Source: Serratia nevei
Lineage (GTDB): Bacteria; Pseudomonadota; Gammaproteobacteria; Enterobacterales; Enterobacteriaceae
Reading direction: 5' to 3'
NCBI RefSeq assembly: GCF_037948395.1
Contig: NZ_CP149940.1
Coordinates: 124,001 to 188,000 of the forward strand
DNA: 64,000 nt
A model generated the notes under the pieces. The model did no database searches, was not told the origin of the DNA, and worked only from the letters and a program-made list of their open reading frames with translations. Positions 51,346 to 63,248 of the stretch are shown in pieces. Numbering within the stretch: the stretch's first letter is position 1; each line of letters begins with the position of its first letter. The position numbers and the translations under genes were made by a program.

Positions 51346-52005
51346 TCAGCTCGGCTGCAGGCTGCCGCTGCGCGCCGCGATGCGTTTGAGCAGCATGTTC
51401 AGCAACACGCCGTACATCGGCAGGAAGAACAGCAGGCAGATCATCACCTTGAAGCTGTAATCCACCAGCGCGATCTCCACCCAGTTGTTGGCCATGAAGG
51501 GATCGCTGCTCTTGTAGAAGGCGATGAAGAAGAACGCCAGCGTATCGCTGATGTTGCCGAAGAACATCGCCGCTGCCGGCGCCACCCACCAGGCGCTGCG
51601 CTGGCGCAGGCGGTTGAAGACGTGAACGTCGAGGATCTGGCCGAGCACGTAGGCCATAAAGCTGGCGACGGCGATGCGCGCCACGAACAGGTTAAAACTG
51701 CCCAGCGCCGCGAATCCCTGCCACTCTCCCTGATAGGTGACGGTGGAGATCACGTAAGAGATGAACAGCGCCGGCACCATCACCGCCAGGATAATCCGCC
51801 GCGCCAGCGGCGCGCCGAAAATGCGCACGGTCAGATCGGTCGCCAGGAAGATAAACGGGAAGGTAAAGGCGCCCCAGGTGGTATGGAAGCCGAAAACGGT
51901 GATCGGCAGCTGCACCAGGTAGTTGCTGGAGGTAATGATGGCGATATGAAACAGCGAAAGCCAGACCAACGCCGTGAAGCGCTGCTGTGCGGTAAACGAA
52001 TACAT
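51346..52005 (-). CDS. yhhQ: Queuosine precursor transporter YhhQ
   Basis: Inner-membrane protein of the VUT/QueT-like family with about six spans, 219 residues. E. coli YhhQ imports the queuosine precursors preQ0 and preQ1 for tRNA modification. Landmarks are HTTWGAFTFPFIFLATDLTVR and FVARIAVASFMAYVLGQ. It is divergent from tusA, as in E. coli. Confidence 0.94.
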   Translation of the reverse strand: MYSFTAQQRFTALVWLSLFHIAIITSSNYLVQLPITVFGFHTTWGAFTFPFIFLATDLTVRIFGAPLARRIILAVMVPALFISYVISTVTYQGEWQGFAALGSFNLFVARIAVASFMAYVLGQILDVHVFNRLRQRSAWWVAPAAAMFFGNISDTLAFFFIAFYKSSDPFMANNWVEIALVDYSFKVMICLLFFLPMYGVLLNMLLKRIAARSGSLQPS

Positions 52006-52225
52006 ATTGTAGCCTTTTTAGCAGTGGGGTGAGGGAACCCAGTGTGTCTTGTTAAAACAGCAAAAAACGCTGCGCGGCGGCATGATACGCGTTTGCGCAA
52101 CCAATGCAATGGTTAAATTTAACGCAAACGTTAACGCATCTTGCACAGAAAAACTACCGGCGTAAACTAGGCGCTAATGAGATGCGGCGAGCGTTCGCCG
52201 ATCGTTTTTGAACGAGAAAAATTGC

Positions 52226-52471
52226 ATGACTGACTTATTTGCCCAGGCAGACCAGACGCTCGACGCGCTGGGCCTGCGTTGCCCGGAACCGGTGATGATG
52301 GTGCGTAAAACCGTGCGCCATATGGACAACGGCGAAACGCTGCTGATTATCGCCGACGATCCGGCTACCACCCGCGATATCCCGGGGTTCTGCCGTTTTA
52401 TGGAACACACGCTGGTGGCGCAGGAGACCGAGCAGGCGCCATACCGTTATCTGTTGCGTAAAGGCGTATAA
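52226..52471 (+). CDS. tusA: Sulfur carrier protein TusA
   Basis: Small sulfur carrier (81 residues) that accepts sulfur from IscS and passes it to TusBCD for 2-thiouridine in tRNA, with further roles in sulfur flow. The active cysteine is in [13 protein letters not shown] near residue 19. ATG 52226 gives [10 protein letters not shown], as in E. coli; the frame could start six codons earlier. A GC-rich hairpin (52523-52546) separates it from convergent zntA. Confidence 0.96.
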   Translation: MTDLFAQADQTLDALGLRCPEPVMMVRKTVRHMDNGETLLIIADDPATTRDIPGFCRFMEHTLVAQETEQAPYRYLLRKGV

Positions 52472-52522
52472 CGGCGGCATGATCGTGTCGATGAAAGAAA
52501 AGTCTCTTTCCCCGAAATGACA

Positions 52523-52546
52523 ACGGGCGCGGTATGCCGCGCCCGT
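52523..52546. terminator. Hairpin between convergent tusA and zntA
   Basis: Perfect 10-bp stem acgggcgcgg (52523-52532) with ccgcgcccgt (52537-52546), loop TATG. There is no clear T-run on either side, so termination strength is uncertain. Confidence 0.55.
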
Positions 52547-52560
52547 ATTGGTTTCCGAAC

Positions 52561-54879
52561 TTAGCTGCGCTTTTTCAACAGCCGCAGCGCGTTGGCGGTG
52601 ACCAGCGCGGTGGCGCCGGAGTCGGCCAGCACCGCCAGCCACAAACCGGTCAGCCCCAGCAGACTGGTGATCAGGAAGACCCCCTTCAGCCCCAATGCGA
52701 TGGTGATGTTTTGCCGGATATTGGCGTGGGTGGCGCGCGAGATGCGGATCATCTCCGCGACGCCTACCAGCCGGTTGTGGGTCAGGGCGGCATCGGCGGT
52801 TTCCAATGCCACGTCGGTGCCGCTGCCCATGGCGATGCCGATGCTGGAGGCCTTCATCGCCGGGGCGTCGTTGATCCCGTCGCCGATCATCGCCGTCGGG
52901 CGCAGTTCGCTCAGTTCGGTGACCGCGCTGACCTTATCTTCCGGCAGCAGACCGGCGCGATAGTCGAGCCCCAGCTCGCCGGCGATCGCTGCGGCGGCGC
53001 GCGGGTTGTCGCCGGTCAGCATCACGCCGCGAATACCCAGCGCGTTCAGTTCGGCTATGGCCTGTTTGGCGTCGCCGCGCAGCGTATCGCGCAGCGCCAG
53101 CAAGCCGATGGGCGCGCCGTCTTCCAGCACCACCACCGCCGTTTTGCCGGCGTTTTCCAACTTGTCTACCTGGCTCTGCCATTGGGCGTCTAGCAGGCCT
53201 GGTGCCAGCTTGCCTGGCGCGCTGATCAGCACGGTCTTGCCGTCCACGATCCCTTCCACGCCGACGCCGGCCAGCGCGCGGCGCGCCTGCGCCAGCGGCA
53301 GCTCCGTCCCGCTTTCGGCGGCGCGGTTGATGATCGCCTGTGCCAGCGGGTGATGTGAACCGGCTTCCACCGCGGCGGCAAGCTGCAGCAGCCGCTGTTC
53401 GGTGAGTGTGCCGATCGGCAGCACGTCGGTCACCGTCGGCTTGCCTTCGGTCAGGGTGCCGGTTTTATCGAAGGCGATAGTTTGGATCTGGCCCAGTTGC
53501 TCCAGCGCCGCACCGCCTTTAATCAGCGCGCCGCGCCGCGTGGCGGCTGCCAGCCCGGATGTGATCGCCGCCGGGGTCGAGATCACCAATGCGCATGGGC
53601 AGCCGATCAGCAGTAGCGTCAGGCCGCGATAGATCCAGGTATCCCACGGCTGTGAGAACAGCAGCGGCGGCACCAGGATCACCGCGACGGCCAGCAGCAT
53701 AATGGCCGGGGTGTAATAACGGCTGAACCGATCGAGGAAGCGTTCGATCGGCGCGCGGCGCTCTTCGGCCTCTTCAATCAGCTGCAAAATGCGGTCGATG
53801 GCGTTTTTGCCGGGCTCGGAGATCACCTTCATCTGCGCCGCCTGATCGACGGACAGGCTGCCGGCGGCCACTTTCTCACCCTGTTGACGCTCGACCGGCA
53901 CCGATTCGCCGGTCAGGGCGCTTTCGTCGAAGCTGGCGAACGGATTGAGCAGCTCGGCGTCGGCCGGCAGGCGCCCGCCGGGTGCGATTTCAATCACATC
54001 GCCCGGACGCAGGCTGGCGACCGGCACGCGTTTGCGCTCGGTACCTTGCAGCAGCAGCGCATCTTCCGGCACCAGCTCCATCAGCGCCGTCACGCCGCGC
54101 CGCGCGCGGTTGGCGGCGTAGGATTCCAGCAGTTCACCGACCATAAACAGCAGCAGCACCATCGCCGCCTCGGCAGTGGCGCCGATGAACAGCGCGCCGA
54201 TGGCCGCCACGCTCATCAGCGTTTCGATGGCGAACGGCGTGCCGGAACGAATCAGACGCAGCGCCTTGGCGGCGACCGGTGCCAATCCGACCAGCGTGGT
54301 GGCGATAAAGGCAATGCGGCCCAGCTCCGGGTTAACCCGATCCAGCACCCAGCTGACGACCATCAGGGTGGTTAACAGCAGCAGCGGTGCGAATTCGCCG
54401 AAGCGTGAAGTTTTCGGCGCGGCGGCTTTGGCGGTCTGAGTGCCGAGCAGGGTAAAGCCGGCCTGAGCGACCGCGTCCTGGATCCGCAGGCTGATGTCGG
54501 ACTGCGCGTCGACCACCAGTTTCTCGGTGGCGAACAACACGCGCGCGCTGTCGACGCCGGGGAGTGCGGTGACGGCATTTTCGATTTTCTTGGCGCAGCT
54601 GGGGCAGTCCATGCCGGTGACTTTCCAGCTGAAACGTTGGCTACCGGAAGGGGGAGCGGCGGCCAGCCTGTCGCTTTCCTCATCCGGATCGTCGGGCGCG
54701 GCGGTGCAGCAGCCGCTATCGCCATGATCGTGATGGTGGTGGGTGTGTTCGGCCTGTGCGGCGGCGTTTTTCGGCTCGCTGCTGCAGCCATGCTGGGTTT
54801 TGCTGTGGCTGTGGTTGCAGCCGCATCCGCCTTCGGTGTGGTGATGTTCCTGATGATTATGGTTTTGCTGATTGTGCAT
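52561..54879 (-). CDS. zntA: Zn(II)/Cd(II)/Pb(II)-exporting P1B-type ATPase ZntA
   Basis: Inner-membrane P-type ATPase that exports zinc, cadmium and lead. The 772-residue protein has an N-terminal segment rich in His and Cys (His clusters such as HTHHHHDHGD in the first 60 residues), a heavy-metal-associated domain with GMDCPSCAKK near 90-100, CPC in the membrane region (GCPCALVIS), DKTGTLTEG with the phosphorylated Asp, and GDGINDAPAM. A ZntR-type promoter lies upstream. Convergent with tusA. Confidence 0.97.
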   Translation of the reverse strand: MHNQQNHNHQEHHHTEGGCGCNHSHSKTQHGCSSEPKNAAAQAEHTHHHHDHGDSGCCTAAPDDPDEESDRLAAAPPSGSQRFSWKVTGMDCPSCAKKIENAVTALPGVDSARVLFATEKLVVDAQSDISLRIQDAVAQAGFTLLGTQTAKAAAPKTSRFGEFAPLLLLTTLMVVSWVLDRVNPELGRIAFIATTLVGLAPVAAKALRLIRSGTPFAIETLMSVAAIGALFIGATAEAAMVLLLFMVGELLESYAANRARRGVTALMELVPEDALLLQGTERKRVPVASLRPGDVIEIAPGGRLPADAELLNPFASFDESALTGESVPVERQQGEKVAAGSLSVDQAAQMKVISEPGKNAIDRILQLIEEAEERRAPIERFLDRFSRYYTPAIMLLAVAVILVPPLLFSQPWDTWIYRGLTLLLIGCPCALVISTPAAITSGLAAATRRGALIKGGAALEQLGQIQTIAFDKTGTLTEGKPTVTDVLPIGTLTEQRLLQLAAAVEAGSHHPLAQAIINRAAESGTELPLAQARRALAGVGVEGIVDGKTVLISAPGKLAPGLLDAQWQSQVDKLENAGKTAVVVLEDGAPIGLLALRDTLRGDAKQAIAELNALGIRGVMLTGDNPRAAAAIAGELGLDYRAGLLPEDKVSAVTELSELRPTAMIGDGINDAPAMKASSIGIAMGSGTDVALETADAALTHNRLVGVAEMIRISRATHANIRQNITIALGLKGVFLITSLLGLTGLWLAVLADSGATALVTANALRLLKKRS

Positions 54880-54920
54880 AACGTCCCCCCTTCGGGCTGT
54901 TAAACGGGTTTGCTCAGCTG

Positions 54921-54952
54921 ACTCTACACCCTGGAGTCAACTCCAGAGTCAA
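54921..54952 (-). promoter_or_regulatory. ZntR-regulated zntA promoter
   Basis: On the minus strand, -35 TTGACT (54947-54952) and -10 TAGAGT (54921-54926) are separated by 20 bases, the over-long spacer of MerR-family promoters. The spacer holds the dyad CTGGAGT/ACTCCAG (54931-54946), close to the E. coli ZntR operator. Confidence 0.85.
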
Positions 54953-57025
<2,073 letters not shown>

Positions 57026-57080
57026 CACAGCAACGACACGCCCGGCGCAGTCTCGGCCGGGCGTGATGCGGGAGCCCGGT

Positions 57081-57458
57081 ATGAAAGGTACTTTAACGCG
57101 CACCGCTCTGGCGGCGGGCGGCATGATGGTGACGAGTGCGGTCATGGCCGGCAGCCTGGCGCTGCCGACCGCGCAGTCGCTGGCGGGGCAATGGCAGGTG
57201 GCCGACAGCGAACGGCAATGCCAAATCGAGTTTTTGGCGAATGAGCAAAGTGAAACCAACGGCTATCAGCTGGTGGATCGGCAACGTTGTCTGCAAAGCG
57301 TGTTTGCGGCCGAGGTGGTGGGCTGGCGCCCGGCGCCGGACGGCATCGCCCTGCTGCGGGCGGATGGCAGCACGCTGGCGTTCTTCTCGCGCGACGGCGA
57401 TCTGTATCGCAACCAGCTGGGTGCCGATGATGCCTTAACGTTGAAAGCGTTGGCTTGA
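57081..57458 (+). CDS. inh: Periplasmic metalloprotease inhibitor (Inh/SmaPI family)
   Basis: Inhibitor of serralysin-type proteases, thought to protect the periplasm from enzyme that leaks before secretion. The 125-residue precursor has a signal peptide (about residues 1-23, cleavage after VMA) and a small beta-barrel domain with AGQWQVADSERQC, two cysteines that should form a disulfide, and GWRPAPDGIAL. The N-terminal mature segment (SLALPTA) is the part that plugs the protease active site in the known complex. It follows the protease by 55 bases. ATG 57081 has GGGAG upstream; a GTG at 57063 is less likely. Confidence 0.92.
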   Translation: MKGTLTRTALAAGGMMVTSAVMAGSLALPTAQSLAGQWQVADSERQCQIEFLANEQSETNGYQLVDRQRCLQSVFAAEVVGWRPAPDGIALLRADGSTLAFFSRDGDLYRNQLGADDALTLKALA

Positions 57459-57498
57459 TGTGGGAACGGGTTCGGCGTGCCGAACCCGCGGCAGGTCG

Positions 57499-58125
57499 TT
57501 ACAGGTAGAGTGAGCGCACGATCAGGAAGTGGCCGGAGAAGTAACAGAAAGCGACGATGGCGTCCGCTGCGCGGAAGGTGAAACGGTAGCGGTTGATCAG
57601 CCAAACCACGTTGGCCAGCAGCAATAGCGAGGTGCCGGTCAGCAGCGAGAAGCCGAAATCGGTGCTGCGCAGGAAATATTGTTCGCCCGCCAACCAGACC
57701 ATCAGCAGCGTCATCGCCACGTAGGTGACGATCGGCCAGCGCATCTCTTCCAGCCGGGTCCAAAGGGTGGCCAGCAGCAACGCGCCTATCGCCAGCAGCG
57801 CCAGGGGCAGCGGCCAGAACAGACTGAACGTCATCTGGCTGGCGAAGCTCAGGGTATACAGCAGGTGGGAGAGGAAAAAGGCGCCGATGGCGTACAGCAC
57901 CCGCTCGCGCGGCAACAGGAGCAGCGCGTCGCCGATCAGCGTCGCCAGCAGGCCGAGTACGATCAGATAACCTGCCGCGCTGAGCACCGGCGCCTGCCAG
58001 GCCAACAGCAACAGCAGCAGCAGCGTGACGGGTTTGAACACCCAGCGTTGCCAGCGCGGCCCACGGTATGAGGCGTCGACGAACAGCCAACCGGAAAAGA
58101 ATACGGCAAGGAACGGCCAACTCAT
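57499..58125 (-). CDS. yhhN: YhhN/TMEM86 family membrane protein
   Basis: Integral membrane protein of 208 residues with about eight hydrophobic spans. The YhhN family includes mammalian lysoplasmalogenase TMEM86; bacterial function is not firmly established. The conserved GDALLLL and [16 protein letters not shown] are visible. It converges on inh, with a 40-base gap, and is divergent from yhhM. Confidence 0.9.
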   Translation of the reverse strand: MSWPFLAVFFSGWLFVDASYRGPRWQRWVFKPVTLLLLLLLAWQAPVLSAAGYLIVLGLLATLIGDALLLLPRERVLYAIGAFFLSHLLYTLSFASQMTFSLFWPLPLALLAIGALLLATLWTRLEEMRWPIVTYVAMTLLMVWLAGEQYFLRSTDFGFSLLTGTSLLLLANVVWLINRYRFTFRAADAIVAFCYFSGHFLIVRSLYL

Positions 58126-58283
58126 TATGTCTTCCTTATGTATGAGGGAGCGGCAACAACCGGCTCCAAACTGTCACCCATGTCACTTCTTATTTCAGTG
58201 TAGGTAGCCTGCCGACGATCGACAATGCTTTCTTGAGAATGCTATGTTTACGCCGATTTGGCCGCGAAGGAAATGGGAAACCG

Positions 58284-58640
58284 ATGAGTAAGCCACCGTT
58301 GTTTTTTGTCGCCGTGATTGCGCTGATCGCCGTGCTGGCCACGCAACGCTATTTCAAACAGCGCCAGCAGGAGGCGGAAAACGACCGCGCACCGATGCGC
58401 AGTCTGCAGGTGACGGTGAGCGACAAGCGAAGCTTCCCGGTCGCCAAAACCCGTGCGCCGCAGCGCGAACCGCTGGTCAATGAGCCGATGTATTACGAGG
58501 TGGTGTTCCGCCCGGTACAGGGCGGTGAAGACATCCAGCTTCGGCTGAAACAGTGGCAATACAACCCGATAGAACAAGGCGCGCAGGGCACGTTGAACAT
58601 GCAGGGCACGCGCTTCGTCTCTTTCACCGTTCAGCCGTAG
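58284..58640 (+). CDS. yhhM: DUF2500 family protein YhhM
   Basis: 118-residue protein with one N-terminal membrane helix (about residues 5-22) and a small soluble beta-rich domain ending MQGTRFVSFTVQP; DUF2500 family. Function is unknown. ATG 58284 gives MSKPPLFFVAV, like E. coli YhhM; the frame is open 17 codons upstream but without a ribosome binding site. Confidence 0.88.
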   Translation: MSKPPLFFVAVIALIAVLATQRYFKQRQQEAENDRAPMRSLQVTVSDKRSFPVAKTRAPQREPLVNEPMYYEVVFRPVQGGEDIQLRLKQWQYNPIEQGAQGTLNMQGTRFVSFTVQP

Positions 58641-58643
58641 CGG

Positions 58644-58916
58644 TCACTTTTTCTTGATGGGCGGCTGTTTCTTCTGCCAGGCCAACAGCTCGAACACGCC
58701 AAAGATAAAGATCTTGGCTTCTTGCCAGTAGCTGATCGGCTGATCCTTCGGCTGGGTGGATTTCAGCAGCACCAGCTGCAGGCCGTGCATCACCACCATA
58801 AAGAACAGCGCCACGTCGATGAAATACTTTAGCGGCTTGGGAAACGGATGGAACAGGTTAGAGAGCAGGAAGCCCCACACGCACAGCATCAGCAGGCGGC
58901 CCAGATTAATCAGCAT
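58644..58916 (-). CDS. yhhL: DUF1145 family protein YhhL
   Basis: 90-residue membrane protein with two or three hydrophobic spans and a basic C-terminus (PPIKKK). Family DUF1145; function unknown. Its start overlaps the rsmD stop by 11 bases and it ends 4 bases from yhhM, as in the E. coli cluster yhhN-yhhM-yhhL-rsmD. Confidence 0.88.
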   Translation of the reverse strand: MLINLGRLLMLCVWGFLLSNLFHPFPKPLKYFIDVALFFMVVMHGLQLVLLKSTQPKDQPISYWQEAKIFIFGVFELLAWQKKQPPIKKK

Positions 58917-59526
58917 GGTCGGTTTTCTCTTGCGAACGAATATAAAGGCGATAGGCCACCTGGCCGGCGACTTTCTCCCGGTGCAGCTGCCAGCTGGCAG
59001 GCACGTCCGCCGCGGCGCTTTCCGCCTCGGCTTCTACATAGATCCAGGCCTCGTCGGCCAGCCAGCCTCGCTGCTCCAGCAACAAGGCGGTCTCCGCCAG
59101 CAGGCCTTTGCGAAACGGCGGATCGAGAAACACCACGTCAAACGGTTGGCCCTCGCCCGCCAGCCAGCTCAGCGCGTTGGTGTTGATAACCACCCCTTTG
59201 CCCTGCAGCAGCGCCAGATTTTTTTCCAGCTGCTGCGCCACCGGCCGTTCGAATTCCAGCAGCGTGGCGCTGCCGGCGTAGCGCGACAGCGCTTCCAGCC
59301 CTAATGCGCCGCTGCCGGCGAAACAGTCCAGACAGCGCGCGCCCTGAATCACCGGCGCCAGCCAGTTGAACAGGGTTTCACGCACCCGATCGGTGGTGGG
59401 GCGCAGCCCCGGGCTGTTCGGCACCGGAAGCTTGCGACCGCGCCATTGGCCGCCGATGATGCGGATCTGTCCGGCTGCGGCCTGGGGCGGTTTTTTGGCC
59501 GCCGCCCGTGGCGAGAGTCTTGTCAT
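58906..59526 (-). CDS. rsmD: 16S rRNA (guanine966-N2)-methyltransferase RsmD
   Basis: SAM-dependent enzyme methylating G966 of 16S rRNA in the 30S subunit. The 206-residue protein has RIIGGQWRGRKL and LRPTTDRVRETLFNWL, the SAM loop CLDCFAGSGALGLEAL, and the catalytic FLDPPF. The N-terminal 15 residues are basic. Divergent from ftsY, as in E. coli. Confidence 0.96.
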   Translation of the reverse strand: MTRLSPRAAAKKPPQAAAGQIRIIGGQWRGRKLPVPNSPGLRPTTDRVRETLFNWLAPVIQGARCLDCFAGSGALGLEALSRYAGSATLLEFERPVAQQLEKNLALLQGKGVVINTNALSWLAGEGQPFDVVFLDPPFRKGLLAETALLLEQRGWLADEAWIYVEAEAESAAADVPASWQLHREKVAGQVAYRLYIRSQEKTDHAD

Positions 59527-59768
59527 AAGCGTTGTTTGATTTCTTTTGCGGCGCGGGGCCGCAGAGGTTAACGAAAAGTTGCCCCTATTCTACCGGTGAC
59601 GGGCGTCGGGGGGAACGGTAAAACTTTGTTGTCTGATTTCACACCGGAAAGCATGCCGGATGCGTGTTGCTGCGCGAGGGAAAGTGATAGACTCGGCGGA
59701 TTATTGTCAGCATATATCCTTCAGGTATGTAGGGTAAGCGAGCCTTCGGTACGGAGTAGAGTCATAAC

Positions 59769-61439
59769 ATGGCAAAAGATAAGAAACGTGGGTTTTTCTC
59801 CTGGCTGGGCTTTGGCCAGAAGGAAAAGGAAGAAGAGCAACAGCAACCTGAGCAGCCGGTAGAGCAGGCGGAGCCTCAGGCCGCGGAGACGCCGGCTGAA
59901 CCGGCAGCCGCCAAGCTGGATGACAAGCTCCCCGCCCAGGAATCTGAACCTGCCGCCTCCGTCGACACCCCGGGAGAGTGGGATAACGGTCAGGCCGGCG
60001 AACAAATCGCGGAGAACCTGCCGGCGGCGGCCGAACACCCAACGGCGCAAGCGTTGGCCGAAGAGATTGTCAGCGTGACCGAGCAGGTAGTGGCGCAGCA
60101 GCAGCCGATCGTCGAGCCAGAGCCGGTTGTCGAACCTGAGCCGGTCGTTGAGCCAGAGCCAGTTGTTGAACCTGAGCCGGTCGTCGAGCCCGAGCCGATT
60201 GTTGAGCCAGAGCCGGTTGTTGAGCCAGAGCCGGTTGTCGAACCTGAGCCGGTCGTCGAGTCTGAGCCGAGTGTTGAGCCAGAGCCTGTCGTCGAACCTG
60301 AGCCTGTCGTCGAACCTGAGCCGGTCGTTGAGCCCGAGCCGGTCGTTGAACCTGAGCCGGTCGTTGAACCTGAGCCGGTCGTTGAACCTGAGCCGGTCGT
60401 CGAGCCTGAGCCGGTCATTGAGCCTGAGCCAGTCGTCGAACCAGAACCCGAGCCGGAAGAAGAAGCGCCGCTTGAACCTGTGGTGCCGGCCGCTGCGCAA
60501 GAGCAGGAGCGCCCGACCAAAGAAGGCTTCTTCGCTCGCCTGAAGCGCAGCCTGCTGAAGACCAAGCAAAACCTTGGCTCCGGCTTTATGGGGCTGTTCC
60601 GCGGTAAAAAGATCGACGACGACCTGTTCGACGAGTTGGAAGAACAGCTGCTGATCGCCGATGTCGGCGTGGATACCACGCGCAAGATCATCACCTCCCT
60701 GACCCAGCACGCCAGCCGCAAGCAGCTGAAAGACGCCGAAGCGTTGTACGGCAAGCTGAAGGAGGAAATGTCCGAAATTCTGGCCAAGGTCGATCAGCCG
60801 CTGGATGTCAGCGGGAAAACCCCGTATGTCATCCTGATGGTCGGCGTGAACGGCGTGGGTAAAACCACCACCATCGGTAAGCTGGCGCGTCAGTTCCAGG
60901 CGGAAGGCAAGTCGGTGATGCTGGCGGCGGGGGATACTTTCCGCGCCGCGGCGGTGGAGCAGCTGCAGGTGTGGGGCGAACGTAACCGTATCCCGGTGGT
61001 GGCGCAGCATACCGGCGCGGATTCCGCTTCGGTGATCTTCGATGCGGTGCAGGCTGCCAAAGCGCGCGGCATCGATGTCTTGATCGCCGATACCGCCGGC
61101 CGTCTGCAGAACAAATCGCACCTGATGGAAGAGTTGAAGAAGATCGTCCGCGTCATGAAAAAACTGGACGACCAGGCCCCCCATGAGGTTATGCTGACGC
61201 TCGATGCCAGCACCGGCCAGAATGCGGTCAGTCAGGCGAAATTATTTAATGAGGCCGTGGGCTTAACCGGCATCACGCTGACTAAACTGGACGGTACCGC
61301 CAAGGGCGGGGTGATCTTCGCCATCGCCGATCAGTTCGGTATCCCGATTCGCTATATCGGCGTCGGGGAAGGCATCGAAGATTTGCGGCCGTTTAAGGCT
61401 GACGATTTTATTGAGGCACTTTTTGCCCGAGAGGATTAA
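59769..61439 (+). CDS. ftsY: Signal recognition particle receptor FtsY
   Basis: SRP receptor GTPase that docks ribosome-nascent chains at the Sec translocon. The 556-residue protein has a lipid-binding basic start ([13 protein letters not shown]), an acidic A domain with 19 tandem hexapeptides of the form VVEPEP (residues 114-227), and the NG domain with [10 protein letters not shown] (about 359-368), [12 protein letters not shown] and [10 protein letters not shown]. It is about 60 residues longer than E. coli FtsY because of the repeats. ftsE starts 5 bases after its stop. Confidence 0.97.
   Translation: MAKDKKRGFFSWLGFGQKEKEEEQQQPEQPVEQAEPQAAETPAEPAAAKLDDKLPAQESEPAASVDTPGEWDNGQAGEQIAENLPAAAEHPTAQALAEEIVSVTEQVVAQQQPIVEPEPVVEPEPVVEPEPVVEPEPVVEPEPIVEPEPVVEPEPVVEPEPVVESEPSVEPEPVVEPEPVVEPEPVVEPEPVVEPEPVVEPEPVVEPEPVVEPEPVIEPEPVVEPEPEPEEEAPLEPVVPAAAQEQERPTKEGFFARLKRSLLKTKQNLGSGFMGLFRGKKIDDDLFDELEEQLLIADVGVDTTRKIITSLTQHASRKQLKDAEALYGKLKEEMSEILAKVDQPLDVSGKTPYVILMVGVNGVGKTTTIGKLARQFQAEGKSVMLAAGDTFRAAAVEQLQVWGERNRIPVVAQHTGADSASVIFDAVQAAKARGIDVLIADTAGRLQNKSHLMEELKKIVRVMKKLDDQAPHEVMLTLDASTGQNAVSQAKLFNEAVGLTGITLTKLDGTAKGGVIFAIADQFGIPIRYIGVGEGIEDLRPFKADDFIEALFARED
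60108..60449 (+). repeat. 19 tandem 18-bp repeats within ftsY
   Basis: Repeat unit of 18 bases, such as gtcgttgaacctgagccg, repeated 19 times in frame with silent and near-silent changes. Most encode VVEPEP; variants are IVEPEP (units 1 and 6), [12 protein letters not shown] and VIEPEP. It is a coding minisatellite that can change copy number by slippage. Confidence 0.95.
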
Positions 61440-61444
61440 TACGG

Positions 61445-62116
61445 ATGATTCGCTTTGAACAGGTCAGTAAAGCTTATCTGGGCGGACGGCAAGCGCTGCA
61501 GGGGGTCGATTTCCATCTGCGCCCGGCGGAAATGGCGTTTCTGACCGGCCATTCCGGCGCGGGGAAAAGTACCCTGCTGAAACTGATTTGCGGTATCGAA
61601 CGGCCCAGCGCCGGCCACATCTGGTTTGGCGGCCACGACATCAGCCGTTTGAAAAACCGCGAGGTGCCGTTCCTGCGTCGGCAGATCGGCATGATCTTCC
61701 AGGATCACCATCTGCTGCTGGATCGCACGGTGTATGACAACGTGGCGATGCCGCTGATCATCGCCGGCGCCAGTACCGAAGACATCCGTCGCCGCGTCTC
61801 CGCCGCGCTGGACAAGGTCGGTTTGCTGGATAAAGCGAAAAACTTCCCGATTCAGCTGTCCGGCGGTGAGCAGCAGCGCGTGGGCATCGCCCGTGCGGTG
61901 GTGAACAAGCCGGCGGTGCTGCTGGCGGATGAGCCGACCGGCAACCTGGACGACGCGCTGTCGGAAGGCATTCTGCGCCTGTTTGAAGAATTCAACCGCG
62001 TCGGCGTCACCGTATTAATGGCGACGCACGACACCGGGCTTATCGCCCGCCGTAATTACCGCATCCTGACGCTGAGCCAGGGCCGCATGCAAGGGGGCGC
62101 TCACCATGGCCAATAA
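61445..62116 (+). CDS. ftsE: Cell division ATP-binding protein FtsE
   Basis: ABC ATPase of FtsEX, which activates periplasmic amidase regulators (EnvC) at the septum. The 223-residue protein has Walker [10 protein letters not shown] (35-43), signature LSGGEQQR (138-145) and Walker B VLLADEP (158-164). Starts 5 bases after ftsY and overlaps ftsX by 11 bases, giving the conserved ftsYEX operon. Confidence 0.98.
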   Translation: MIRFEQVSKAYLGGRQALQGVDFHLRPAEMAFLTGHSGAGKSTLLKLICGIERPSAGHIWFGGHDISRLKNREVPFLRRQIGMIFQDHHLLLDRTVYDNVAMPLIIAGASTEDIRRRVSAALDKVGLLDKAKNFPIQLSGGEQQRVGIARAVVNKPAVLLADEPTGNLDDALSEGILRLFEEFNRVGVTVLMATHDTGLIARRNYRILTLSQGRMQGGAHHGQ

Positions 62117-63059
62117 CGCAAAAACCGCCAAGAGCAAGGCGCTGCGCGGCGGCTGGCGCGAACAGTGGCGTTACGCCTGGATGAACGCCATCAAAGACAT
62201 GCTGCGTCAGCCGTTGGCGACGCTGCTGACGGTGATGGTGATCGCCATCTCCCTGACGCTGCCGAGCGTGTGCTACATCGTGTGGAAAAACGTCAGCACC
62301 GCGGCCAGCCAGTGGTACCCGACGCCGCAGCTGACGGTCTACCTGGATAAGTCGCTCGATGACGACGCGGCGCTGAAAGTGCTCGATGCCATCAAGGCGG
62401 AAGCCGGCGTGGAGAAGGTGAACTACCTGTCGCGTGAAGAAGCGCGCGGCGAGTTCCGCAACTGGTCGGGCTTTGGCGGCGCGCTGGACATGCTGGAAGA
62501 GAACCCGCTGCCGGCGGTGGCGATCGTCACGCCGAAGATGAGCTTCCAGAGTTCGGACACCCTCAACACCCTGCGCGATCGCGTAGCGGCGGTGCAGGGC
62601 GTGGAAGAAGTGCGTATGGATGACAGCTGGTTTGCCCGCCTGGCGGCGCTCACCGGGCTGGCGGGCCAGATCGCGGCGATCATCGGCGTGCTGATGATCG
62701 TGGCGGTGTTCCTGGTGATCGGCAACAGCGTGCGTCTGAGCATCTTCAGCCGTCGCGACACCATCAACGTGATGAAGCTGATCGGCGCCACCGACGGCTT
62801 TATCCTGCGGCCGTTCCTCAACGGCGGGGCGATGCTGGGCTTTGCCGGCGCGCTGCTGTCGCTGGTGCTCTCCGGCGCGCTGGTGTGGCAGCTGGAGTCG
62901 GTAGTCGCCGGGGTAGCCAAGGTATTCGGCACCACCTTCACCCTGCACGGGCTGGGCTGGGACGAGGCGCTGCTGCTGCTGATCATCTCCGCGATGATCG
63001 GCTGGATCGCCGCCTGGCTGGCGACAGTGCAACATTTACGCCGATTTACACCACAGTAA
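62106..63059 (+). CDS. ftsX: Cell division protein FtsX
   Basis: Membrane partner of FtsE, with four transmembrane segments and a periplasmic loop that binds EnvC (about residues 65-205). The 317-residue protein is in the expected size range; the N-terminal cytoplasmic segment is basic, with [17 protein letters not shown] before TM1. Last gene of ftsYEX; a 10-bp stem-loop (63074-63083 with 63106-63115) follows without a T-run. Confidence 0.97.
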   Translation: MANNAKTAKSKALRGGWREQWRYAWMNAIKDMLRQPLATLLTVMVIAISLTLPSVCYIVWKNVSTAASQWYPTPQLTVYLDKSLDDDAALKVLDAIKAEAGVEKVNYLSREEARGEFRNWSGFGGALDMLEENPLPAVAIVTPKMSFQSSDTLNTLRDRVAAVQGVEEVRMDDSWFARLAALTGLAGQIAAIIGVLMIVAVFLVIGNSVRLSIFSRRDTINVMKLIGATDGFILRPFLNGGAMLGFAGALLSLVLSGALVWQLESVVAGVAKVFGTTFTLHGLGWDEALLLLIISAMIGWIAAWLATVQHLRRFTPQ

Positions 63060-63221
63060 GATTTTTTTGGTATACTCTTCTCCTGCTGCTTTTGATCGCG
63101 TTGCGGGAGAAGAGTGACCTCAAGCGAAGTCAGCACCACACCTCTCTTCTTAGCGCACAAATTCCCTATCGGCCTGCACCTTCGTCACGTATTGTCAGCA
63201 ACAATGCTTGCAAAAAAGGGT

Positions 63222-63248
63222 GAACTTATAGGGCGGAGTACGGTCAAA
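63222..63248 (+). promoter_or_regulatory. Sigma-E type promoter of rpoH
   Basis: -35 GAACTT (63222-63227), 16-base spacer, -10 TCAAA (63244-63248), fitting the RpoE pattern and the position of the sigma-E dependent rpoH promoter of E. coli. It lies about 120 bases before the rpoH start. Confidence 0.7.

Noticed and set aside
60108-60449. CRISPR array or intergenic satellite
   Set aside because: Units of 18 bp are adjacent with no spacers and remain in frame inside ftsY.
59721-61184. Minus-strand frame with many LRFDDRL-like repeats
   Set aside because: The repeats are just the reverse complement of the ftsY 18-bp array.
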